64,000 nt of DNA from CAZZKF01 sp964654995 (GTDB taxonomy: Bacteria > Pseudomonadota > Alphaproteobacteria > CAZZKF01): contig CAZZKF010000005.1 in assembly GCA_964654995.1 (NCBI GenBank), positions 13,199-77,198 of the forward strand, written 5' to 3'. The notes beneath the pieces are model-generated. The model ran no database searches. It saw only the letters and a list, made by a program, of their open reading frames with translations, and had not been told where the DNA came from. Positions 57,623-64,000 of the stretch are shown here, one piece after another (position 1 is the stretch's first letter; the number at the start of each line of letters is the position of its first letter). The position numbers and the translations under genes were made by a program.

Positions 57623-58165
57623 CTACCCTGCATCCGTTGCCGCATCGCCGGTCGGCCCCGCCGGCGGCGCCAGCACGCGGCGCAGAACCAGCGCATCCCG
57701 CCGCACATCGCCGGTTCGGTCCGCCGGGTAATAGCCGAGGCGCCGGCCGACCCGGACAAAGCCGAGCGCCCGGTAAAGGGCGCGCGCCGGCCGGTTGCCG
57801 GCCGCCACCTCCAGATAAACGGCCTCGGCACCGGCCGCCGCGGCTTGCACAACGGCGGCCTGGACAAGGCTGCGTCCGAGCCCGCGCCGACGCGCCTCGG
57901 GCGTCACGCCAAGCGCCAGAATTTCCGCTTCGCCGCCGGCAACGCGCCCGATCACCAGGCCCGAGGCCGGCGCCGGCGGGCCCGCGACATTTGCCGGGAT
58001 GCCGGCAAGAACGGCGAACACGCCGGGGAGTCGGAGCAGGCCCGCGATAGCGGCGGCGCCCCAGGCGTCTGCATCCTCGAGGCCGCAAGCCGCATAAAGA
58101 TCGGCCAGCACGGCTGCGTCATCGACACCGGCGCGGCGCTGCCAGATGCCGGCCGGGCGCATCAT
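57623..58165 (-). CDS. rimI: Ribosomal-protein-alanine N-acetyltransferase-like GNAT protein
   Basis: GNAT-fold acetyltransferase of 180 residues. The acetyl-CoA loop is EARRRGLGRSLVQAAV, followed by GAEAVYLEVAAGNRPARALYRALGFVRVGRRLGYY, which is the RimI pattern. It overlaps tsaB by 4 bases (58162-58165), and tsaB-rimI is a conserved pair. RimI acetylates the N-terminal alanine of ribosomal protein S18. It has a longer proline- and alanine-rich C-terminal tail than E. coli RimI (APPAGPTGDAATDAG). Confidence 0.88.
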   Translation of the reverse strand: MMRPAGIWQRRAGVDDAAVLADLYAACGLEDADAWGAAAIAGLLRLPGVFAVLAGIPANVAGPPAPASGLVIGRVAGGEAEILALGVTPEARRRGLGRSLVQAAVVQAAAAGAEAVYLEVAAGNRPARALYRALGFVRVGRRLGYYPADRTGDVRRDALVLRRVLAPPAGPTGDAATDAG

Positions 58166-58854
58166 CCGCCGGGCGCTGCCGGCAGGCGCGCGTCCGGCGG
58201 GCGCAAGTAAAGCGGCGCCGGCCCGAACCGCTCTTCCGGCAGCGGCTTTGCCGCAGCCAATGCAGCAACGATTTCGATCGCCGGGTCGGGGGCGATTTCG
58301 GCCACTTCAAGCGGCCAGGGACGATCGCCAGCGACAGCAGCCACGCCGCCGGCACCGCTGCCGGCCAGCAGGCATGGGCCATCGGGCAGGGTCTGCGCCG
58401 CCTGTTCGACATCGACAAGGCCGGGTGCCGCCAGCGGGCGCGGCGCCGCCGGCTGGCCACCCATCTCAAAAGCCTGCAGATAGACTTTCTCGCGCCGGGC
58501 CGCGAGCGCCGCGACGACCACGCCGGCGGCGGGTACGGATCGCGCCGCCGTTGCCGCCAGGGCCTCGAGCGTGGTGATGCCGACCGCCGGTACGCCGCCG
58601 GCCAGTGCCAGACCGCGGGCCGCCGCCAGGCCGACGCGGACACCGGTAAAGCTCCCCGGGCCAACGGTGACCGCGATGCGGTCAAGGTCCGCCACCTCGA
58701 GCCCGGCGCGGCCAAGGACACGGCGCACCATCGGCAGCAGCGCCTCGGCCTGGCCGCGGGCCATCGGCTGGACCTCGACGGCGCAGGACTCGCCATCAAC
58801 GATCACGGCCGCCGCACATTGCGACAGGGCGGTATCGAGCGCCAGAATCTTCAC
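58162..58854 (-). CDS. tsaB: tRNA threonylcarbamoyladenosine biosynthesis protein TsaB
   Basis: ASKHA-fold protein of the TsaBDE complex that makes t6A37 in tRNA, 230 residues with GTG start at 58854. The N-terminus MKILALDTALSQCAAAV, PMARGQAEALLPMVRRVL, and VTVGPGSFTGVRVGLAAARGLAL are typical. It lacks the metal-binding His residues of TsaD, as expected. It overlaps rimI by 4 bases. Confidence 0.95.
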   Translation of the reverse strand: MKILALDTALSQCAAAVIVDGESCAVEVQPMARGQAEALLPMVRRVLGRAGLEVADLDRIAVTVGPGSFTGVRVGLAAARGLALAGGVPAVGITTLEALAATAARSVPAAGVVVAALAARREKVYLQAFEMGGQPAAPRPLAAPGLVDVEQAAQTLPDGPCLLAGSGAGGVAAVAGDRPWPLEVAEIAPDPAIEIVAALAAAKPLPEERFGPAPLYLRPPDARLPAAPGG

Positions 58855-58893
58855 CGTCCCACGTTCCCCAGAGGCCGCTTCAAACGGCCGCGA

Positions 58894-59478
58894 TCAGACG
58901 ATGCGGCAGACGTCGTCGAAATCGGGCCGTGGGCTGCGCGGAAACAGCTTCGAGGGATCCCCGTAGCCGAGCCCGCAGATGAAATTCGACTTGATCTTGC
59001 CGTCGGGAAAAAAGGCCGCGTCGACCTTGGCGTTGCTGAACCCCGACATCGGCCCGCAATCGAGGCCAAGCGCACGCGCCGCCAGCATCAGATAGGCGCC
59101 CTGGAGGGTGCTGTTGCGAAACGCCGTGGTCTCGGCCAGATCGGCATCGTTGGCGAACCAGTTGCGCACCTCCGGGTTATGGGGAAACAGCTCCGGCAGG
59201 CGCTCGTAGAATTCGGTGTCATAGCCGATAATCACGGTTACCGGGGCGGTGCGAACCTTCTCGACATTGCCCGGAGCAACGCAAGCCGCCAGCCGCTCCT
59301 TGGCCTCGTCCGACTTGACGAAGACGAAGCGGGCGGGAAAGCAGTTGGCGCTGGTCGGGCCCCAGCGCAGCAGGTCGTAGAGCGCCTGCAGGGTGACATC
59401 CGAGACCGGCTTGTCCTGCCAGGCATTCTGCGAGCGGGCTTTGCGGAAGAGAACGTCGAAGGCCTCGTCACTGAGCAT
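58894..59478 (-). CDS. RutE-type nitroreductase (malonic semialdehyde reductase-like)
   Basis: FMN-dependent nitroreductase-fold enzyme of 194 residues from ATG 59478, preceded by AGGGAG. Family blocks: [45 protein letters not shown] start (from [10 protein letters not shown]), [28 protein letters not shown] and [19 protein letters not shown]. These match RutE/YcdI, which reduces malonic semialdehyde in uracil breakdown. No other rut genes are nearby, so the substrate may differ. Confidence 0.9.
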   Translation of the reverse strand: MLSDEAFDVLFRKARSQNAWQDKPVSDVTLQALYDLLRWGPTSANCFPARFVFVKSDEAKERLAACVAPGNVEKVRTAPVTVIIGYDTEFYERLPELFPHNPEVRNWFANDADLAETTAFRNSTLQGAYLMLAARALGLDCGPMSGFSNAKVDAAFFPDGKIKSNFICGLGYGDPSKLFPRSPRPDFDDVCRIV

Positions 59479-59700
59479 GTCTTTCTCCCTGTCGAGATGG
59501 GCCGGGATTTCGGGGGCACCGATCAGCGACCGGTCCGAGCCTATCAAACCGGAATCCGGGTCTCGGGGCAAGCGCCCCTTCCGCCCCGGGGAGGGAACGG
59601 GGCGAGCGAACAAGAGAGCGATTGTTTTTGGCCGCACTTGTCCACATACTATCGCCGCTGAATCGGGGGGCCGGGCGGCACCCCGACATGAGGGGCGGAA

Positions 59701-60771
59701 ATGACCGATTTGTCCGGGCCACGGGCCCGGTTCCGCAGGCGTGTGACCGGCCGGGCCGTGCTTCTGGCGCTGGCGCTGCTGTTTGCCGGCGCGGTGCGGG
59801 CACAGGATTCGGCGGTGGTGCTGATCTACCACCGTTTCGGGGAATCGTCGCTGCCGGCCACCAATATCCGGCTCGACCAGTTCGAGGCCCACCTCGAGGA
59901 ACTGGCCACTGGCGGCTATCACGTGGTTGCGCTTGCCGATCTGGTCGCCGACCTGCGCGCCGGCCGGCCCCTGCCCGATCGCGCCGTGGCGATCACCATC
60001 GATGATGCCTTCCGCTCGGTCTATGAGGAGGCCCTGCCCCGGCTCCGCGCCAGGGGCTTTCCGTTCACCCTGTTCGTCGCCACCGACCCGGTGGATGCCG
60101 GGCGCTCCGGCTATATGACCTGGGACGAGCTGCGCGCCGTCACCCGCGAAGGCGGTACCATCGGCAACCATACCGGCAATCATGTCAGCCTGCTGGAATC
60201 GGAGCCGGATGCGGCGCGCCAGCAGATTGCCCGCGCGCAGGCGCGCATCAAGGCGGAGCTGGGGGTGGCGCCAACGCTGTTCGCCTACCCTTACGGCGAA
60301 TACAGTCTGGCGATGCGCAACCTGGTCGCCGAAGCCGGCTTCGCGGGGGCCTTTGCCCAGTATTCCGGGGCGATCGGGCCGGGCAGCGATGTGCTGGCGC
60401 TGCCGCGCTTCGCGCTCAACGAGAAATACGGGAATATCCGGCGCTTTCGCCTGATTGCCGACGCGCTGGCGCTCCCCGTGCGCGATGTCGTGCCCGCCGA
60501 TCCGCTGATCGCCCGCAACCCGCCGGCCTTCGGCTTTACCGTCACCGGCCGGGTGCGCGGGCTTTCGGTGCTGCAATGCTTTCCCTCGCACCTGGATCAC
60601 GATGCCGCCATCGAGCGCCTCGGCAAACGCCGCTTCGAGGTCCGCTTCGACGAACCCTTCCCGCCCGGGCGCAATCGCATCAACTGCACCATGCCGGGAC
60701 CCGACGGGCGCTGGTACTGGTTCGGTCGGCCGTTTTTCGTGCTTGGCGGCAACCGCCCGCGGACCCCGTGA
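59701..60771 (+). CDS. Secreted polysaccharide deacetylase
   Basis: Protein of 356 residues with an N-terminal signal peptide (hydrophobic about 18-32, cut near AVRAQDS). The NodB domain has the metal site: [11 protein letters not shown] (Asp-Asp), NHTGNHVSL (H-T-x-x-H) and FAYPYGEYS. The C-terminal part (about 250-350; [26 protein letters not shown]) has no clear function but is common in alphaproteobacterial members. Substrate may be an exopolysaccharide or peptidoglycan. It converges with the nfu-like gene. Confidence 0.9.
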   Translation: MTDLSGPRARFRRRVTGRAVLLALALLFAGAVRAQDSAVVLIYHRFGESSLPATNIRLDQFEAHLEELATGGYHVVALADLVADLRAGRPLPDRAVAITIDDAFRSVYEEALPRLRARGFPFTLFVATDPVDAGRSGYMTWDELRAVTREGGTIGNHTGNHVSLLESEPDAARQQIARAQARIKAELGVAPTLFAYPYGEYSLAMRNLVAEAGFAGAFAQYSGAIGPGSDVLALPRFALNEKYGNIRRFRLIADALALPVRDVVPADPLIARNPPAFGFTVTGRVRGLSVLQCFPSHLDHDAAIERLGKRRFEVRFDEPFPPGRNRINCTMPGPDGRWYWFGRPFFVLGGNRPRTP

Positions 60772-60807
60772 GGGCCGGGCCGCCGGCGTCAGGGTCTTGG
60801 TGGCGGT

Positions 60808-61353
60808 TCAGACCGGACGGACCTCGACGACCTCGGGAATATAATGGCGCAGCAGGTTCTCGATGCCGTACTTGAGCGTCGCCGTCGAGCTCGGGCAGCC
60901 CGAGCACGCGCCTTGCATGTGCAGATAGACGATGCCGGCCTCATAGCGCTGAAACACGATGTCGCCGCCATCCTGGGCAACCGCCGGGCGCACCCGGGTT
61001 TCCAGCAGCTCCTTGATCTGGGCCACCACCTCGTCGTCCTCGCCGGCGTCGGCGCCGTCGGCCACAAGGTCATCGTCGATCACCGGCTGGCCGGAGGTGA
61101 AATGCTCCATGATGGCGCCCAGAACCAGCGGCTTGATGCGCTGCCAGTCGCCATTTGAGCAGGTCACCGAGATGAAGTCATGGCCGAGAAACACGCCGCT
61201 GACCTCGTCGATTTCGAACAGCCGGCGCGCCAGCGGCGATCTGCCGGCCGCCTGGCGGTTGGGAAAATCGGCGGTGCCCGACGGCATGACCTGGCAACCG
61301 GGAAGAAATTTCAGCGTTGCCGGGTTGGGGGTCGGCTCGGTGGTGATGAACAT
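60808..61353 (-). CDS. Nfu-type iron-sulfur cluster carrier (NifU family)
   Basis: Protein of 181 residues from ATG 61353 (MFITTEPTPNPATLKFLPG). The N-terminal Nfu domain (about 1-90) has VMPSGTADFPNRQAAGRSPLARRLFEID and GVFLGHDFISVT; the C-terminal NifU domain has the cluster-binding CxxC in QGACSGCPSSTATLKYGIENLLRHYIPEV. It delivers Fe-S clusters to target proteins and is common in alphaproteobacteria near trpS and universal stress genes. Confidence 0.95.
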   Translation of the reverse strand: MFITTEPTPNPATLKFLPGCQVMPSGTADFPNRQAAGRSPLARRLFEIDEVSGVFLGHDFISVTCSNGDWQRIKPLVLGAIMEHFTSGQPVIDDDLVADGADAGEDDEVVAQIKELLETRVRPAVAQDGGDIVFQRYEAGIVYLHMQGACSGCPSSTATLKYGIENLLRHYIPEVVEVRPV

Positions 61354-61453
61354 CGTGCTTTTCCGGTGTTGTATTTGACAGGTCACATAAATGGCGCCGA
61401 ACGCGATTGAGATCAAGGGCGGCGCCCGTCACAGAGCCCTTGCACCGGCCGCT

Positions 61454-61966
61454 TCAGGTCAGCGCATCGATCTCGGCGATGGTCAGATTGCCCGGCACCA
61501 CGGTGACCGGGATCGGCAGCGATCCGGCGAGCTGGCCGGCGAACGAGCTGACCAGCGGCCCCGGGCCTTCGGGGCTGGTGCCGGCGCCGAGAACCAGAAC
61601 GCCGATGTAGGGGTCCTCGTCGATCAACTCGAGGATCTGGTCCTTGACGGCACCGTCGCGGATCACCACTTCCGGCTCGCTTCCCAGGGTTTCGCGGACA
61701 TCCGTGATCATTGTGCGCAGCATTTCGTCGGCCTCGACCAGCGCCTCCTCGCGCATCAGGTCCTCGACCGCCATCCAGTGCTGGAACTCGGCCCGCGGCA
61801 GAACGCACAGAAGCGTCACGCTGCCGCCGGTCGAGCGCGCCCGGCGCGCCGCGAAATGAAGGGCCAGGCGGCATTCCGGCGTGTCATCGACGACCACCAG
61901 GAATTTGCGGCCCGTGCGCGGATGCCGGACGTCATCGGGCGGACGGGTTTGGGGCGCCGTGCTCAT
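61454..61966 (-). CDS. Universal stress protein family member
   Basis: UspA-fold protein of 170 residues from ATG 61966 (MSTAPQTRPPDDVRHP). It starts KFLVVVDDTPECRLALHFAARRARSTGGSVTLLCVL, and has the C-terminal VLVLGAGTSPEGPGPLVSSFAGQLAGSLPIPVTVVP; the ATP-binding G-2x-G-9x-G(S/T) pattern is only partly matched, so nucleotide binding is uncertain. Family function: stress survival. It precedes the Nfu gene by 100 bases. Confidence 0.88.
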   Translation of the reverse strand: MSTAPQTRPPDDVRHPRTGRKFLVVVDDTPECRLALHFAARRARSTGGSVTLLCVLPRAEFQHWMAVEDLMREEALVEADEMLRTMITDVRETLGSEPEVVIRDGAVKDQILELIDEDPYIGVLVLGAGTSPEGPGPLVSSFAGQLAGSLPIPVTVVPGNLTIAEIDALT

Positions 61967-62050
61967 GACCCGTATCCTGCCACCGGCGCGGGCCCGGAGC
62001 AAGCCGCGCCGAGCCCGGGCGGCCATGCGCGCCGCTTAAGGTGATCCGGA

Positions 62051-62674
62051 TCAGTAGCTGCTGCGGGCCTGTTTGGTCGGCACCTTGATGGTCACCCGAT
62101 GGGTGACCCCGTGTTCGCCGGGGAAGCCGTCGAACATCGCCTGGACCAGGTAATACATCACCTCGTTGAGGTGCTTGTTGCGGCCCATGCTGTCGACCAC
62201 CCCTTCAAACACCACCTCGCCGGTATCCGCGCGCACCATGTCCATCTCGAGCTTGCGCGGATAAACGGTGTAGGTGTAGCCGCTGCTGTAGCCGCCGTAA
62301 TAGGGGTAGCCGCCGAAAAAGCCGTGATGGCCGAAGGCGCCGTAGCCGTAATAATAGGGGTAGTCGGCATAATAGCGCGACCGGACCTCGCCCTGGCCGA
62401 CGCCGTAATCGATGCGGACCAGATAGTCGGGCTCGGTCCCCGGCGGCGCCGGCCGATAGCCGAGCGCGCCAAGGCGCTCACCGATCAACTGGGCATAATC
62501 CTGGAATTCCAGGCTGCCCTTTTTGGCTTCATCCTTGGGAACGATGCGCACCGTTGCACCGCCGACCGCCGTCAGGGTGTGAAACCGGGTGACGTCCGAC
62601 GTGATCTTGCTGGCGCAGCCGGACAGGACAACGGCAAACACCAAACTGACAACAAGCTTGACCACTTTCGCCAT
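62051..62674 (-). CDS. DUF4136-type lipoprotein
   Basis: Outer-membrane or periplasmic lipoprotein of 207 residues. ATG 62674 has AGGAG upstream; the signal peptide ends in the lipobox VLSGC, with Cys20 the acylated residue. The middle (about 100-140) is rich in Tyr and Gly (YYADYPYYYGYGAFGHHGFF), probably a flexible surface segment. The flanking parts (FHTLTAVGGATVRIVPKD, LEMDMVRADTGEVVFEGVVDSMG) fit DUF4136. Function unknown. Confidence 0.87.
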   Translation of the reverse strand: MAKVVKLVVSLVFAVVLSGCASKITSDVTRFHTLTAVGGATVRIVPKDEAKKGSLEFQDYAQLIGERLGALGYRPAPPGTEPDYLVRIDYGVGQGEVRSRYYADYPYYYGYGAFGHHGFFGGYPYYGGYSSGYTYTVYPRKLEMDMVRADTGEVVFEGVVDSMGRNKHLNEVMYYLVQAMFDGFPGEHGVTHRVTIKVPTKQARSSY

Positions 62675-62771
62675 GATTCTTCTCTCCTGGCGTCGGGTTC
62701 AGCCGCATGAACGCCGACGCCTGATCGTTCCTGCCCCTGTCGTTCCTCGATCGCCCGTGGTTTCCGAAATT

Positions 62772-62801
62772 CTGCCGTCTTTCGCCTTCAGCAGACGGCA
62801 G
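62772..62801 (-). terminator. Hairpin downstream of trpS
   Basis: CTGCCGTC (62772-62779) pairs with GACGGCAG (62794-62801) over 8 bases with a 14-base loop. It is 101 bases past the trpS stop and 98 bases upstream of the lipoprotein start. It may end the trpS transcript; no T run. Confidence 0.35.
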
Positions 62802-62902
62802 AGGGTACCATGTTCCGCCTGAACCGGAGATGAACGGAACAAACCGCGCGTTCGGCGCGTTTCTCCGGGCGCGTTCAGACCCACCCATAATATAGGCGCG
62901 GT

Positions 62903-63907
62903 TCAGGGTTTAACAAACCCCACAATGTCGTGAACTTGCGCGAGGATCGGCGCGGCGATGTCGCGGGCGCGCGCCGCGCCGTCGCGCAGCACCGCGTCGA
63001 TTGCGCCGGGATCAGATGCCAGGCGGCGCATCTCGGCGGTGATCGGGGTGAGCTCGGCCAGCGCCAGCTCGATCAGTTCGGCCTTGAACGCCGAGAACGG
63101 CGCGCCGGCGAAGCGGGCGCAGACCTGATCGACGCTCTGATCCGCAAGCGCCGCGAAAATGCCCACCAGATTGCGCGCTTCCGGGCGCTCCTCGAGGCCG
63201 GCCGCCTCGCCGGGCAGGGGATCGGGATCGGTGCGCGCCCGGCGGATCTTGCGGGCAATCGTATCGGCATCGTCGGTAAGATTGATCCGCGACATCTCCG
63301 ACGGGTCGGACTTCGACATTTTCACGCTGCCGTCGCGCAACGACATGATGCGGGCCGCCGGCCCCTGAATCACCGGCTCGGGCAGCGCAAAGAAGTCGAC
63401 ACGATAGTCATTGTTGAACTTCTGGGCGATGTCGCGGGCCAGCTCGATGTGCTGCTTCTGGTCGTCGCCGACCGGCACATGGGTCGCCTTGTAAAGCAGA
63501 ATATCAGCGGCCATCAGGTTGGGGTAGACGTACAGCCCGACGCTGGCGCGCTGGGCGTGCTTGCCGGCCTTTTCCTTGAACTGGGTCATGCGGTTGAGCC
63601 AGCCGAGCCGGGCCACGCAGTTGAAGATCCAGGCGAGCTCGGCGTGCTCGTGCACCTGGCTCTGGTTGAAGACGATGCTGCGCTCGGGATCGATCCCGGC
63701 GGCCAGCAGGCCGGCGGTCACCTCGCGGGTCTGGGCACGCAGCGCTTCGGGCTCCTGAAACACGGTGATCGCGTGCAGATCCACGATGCAGTAGATGCAG
63801 TCATAGTCGCCCTGAAGACGCGCCCAGTTGCGAATCGCCCCGAGATAATTGCCGAGATGCAGGTTGCCGGTCGGCTGGATGCCGGAAAAAATGCGTCCCC
63901 TGGCCAT
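62903..63907 (-). CDS. trpS: Tryptophanyl-tRNA synthetase
   Basis: Class I aminoacyl-tRNA synthetase, 334 residues from ATG 63907 ([20 protein letters not shown]), with GGAAAA upstream; an open frame extends to 63985 without similarity. The HIGH motif is HLGN (17-20) and KMSKS is at 196-200. The tryptophan pocket shows SGIQPTGN and MTQFKEKA. It is followed downstream by the lipoprotein gene on the same strand. Confidence 0.97.
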   Translation of the reverse strand: MARGRIFSGIQPTGNLHLGNYLGAIRNWARLQGDYDCIYCIVDLHAITVFQEPEALRAQTREVTAGLLAAGIDPERSIVFNQSQVHEHAELAWIFNCVARLGWLNRMTQFKEKAGKHAQRASVGLYVYPNLMAADILLYKATHVPVGDDQKQHIELARDIAQKFNNDYRVDFFALPEPVIQGPAARIMSLRDGSVKMSKSDPSEMSRINLTDDADTIARKIRRARTDPDPLPGEAAGLEERPEARNLVGIFAALADQSVDQVCARFAGAPFSAFKAELIELALAELTPITAEMRRLASDPGAIDAVLRDGAARARDIAAPILAQVHDIVGFVKP

Positions 63908-64000
63908 GCGTTTTTCCGTTGCTGCTGTCGTTTGCGGTGGCTCGAACGGCAGCGAGTTATCGCCCGCCGGCGGCGCCGGCGTCAACCGTCATTCGGGCGG

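Overview
The window is one 64 kb stretch of a GC-rich alphaproteobacterial chromosome, probably a draft or metagenome scaffold because it holds one run of 100 Ns (53145-53244). The alphaproteobacterial assignment rests on gene content and order: rpsT near dnaA, a RegB/RegA redox two-component pair near a SenC/Sco1 gene, an Irr-type Fur protein, a Fur/Mur lacking the usual CxxC pairs, a MucR/Ros regulator, and the block trmB-metK-xre-lnt-corC-ybeY-phoH-miaB. A Rhodospirillales-like lineage is possible, but the sequence alone does not settle the order. I saw no rRNA, tRNA, CRISPR array, phage or insertion sequence; this is core chromosome.

Layout. 1-10430: 3' part of an enoyl-CoA hydratase gene, rpsT, a rhodanese gene, then dnaA-dnaN-recF-gyrB and a class A penicillin-binding protein, all on the plus strand. 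10452-18323: redox and signalling genes: a YcgN-like protein and Sco1 (minus), a secreted ankyrin protein, regB-regA, a LapG-type periplasmic cysteine protease facing a membrane sensor with a degenerate HD-GYP domain, and a PPP-type phosphatase. 18324-23152: yaaA with a structured leader, small membrane proteins, a TauE/SafE transporter, and a lemA-M48 protease pair. 23172-31870: pyrE, mutM, ubiE-ubiB, coaBC-dut, then a sulfur group: Rrf2 regulator, cysK, a MoeB/ThiF-type E1 enzyme and a DsrE-like protein.

31889-38390: a 2-hydroxyacid dehydrogenase, an SH3 protein, then an iron/peroxide module read on the minus strand (irr, rubrerythrin, a two-cluster Fe-S CCG-domain protein, DUF3501) with an Irr-box-like site ahead of rubrerythrin, and a nitronate-monooxygenase-like flavoprotein with a cysteine-rich tail. 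38547-47833 (minus): the RNA and translation block pnp-rpsO-truB-rbfA-infB-rnpM-nusA-rimP, which transcribes in the order rimP to pnp. 47965-58854 (mostly minus): trmB, metK, an XRE regulator, lnt, corC, ybeY (cut by the gap), phoH, miaB, fur, mucR, rimI, tsaB, with one plus-strand TusA-like gene. 58894-63907: a RutE-type nitroreductase, a polysaccharide deacetylase, an Nfu-type Fe-S carrier, a universal stress protein, a DUF4136 lipoprotein and trpS.

The least explained parts are the LapG-like protease/degenerate HD-GYP receptor pair with its shared control region, the Irr-rubrerythrin-CCG-DUF3501 module, the yaaA leader (consensus promoter, hairpin and a 33-codon upstream reading frame), and the cysteine-tailed nitronate-monooxygenase homologue. 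Start codons were chosen by ribosome-binding site, family length and operon overlap; doubtful ones are flagged.
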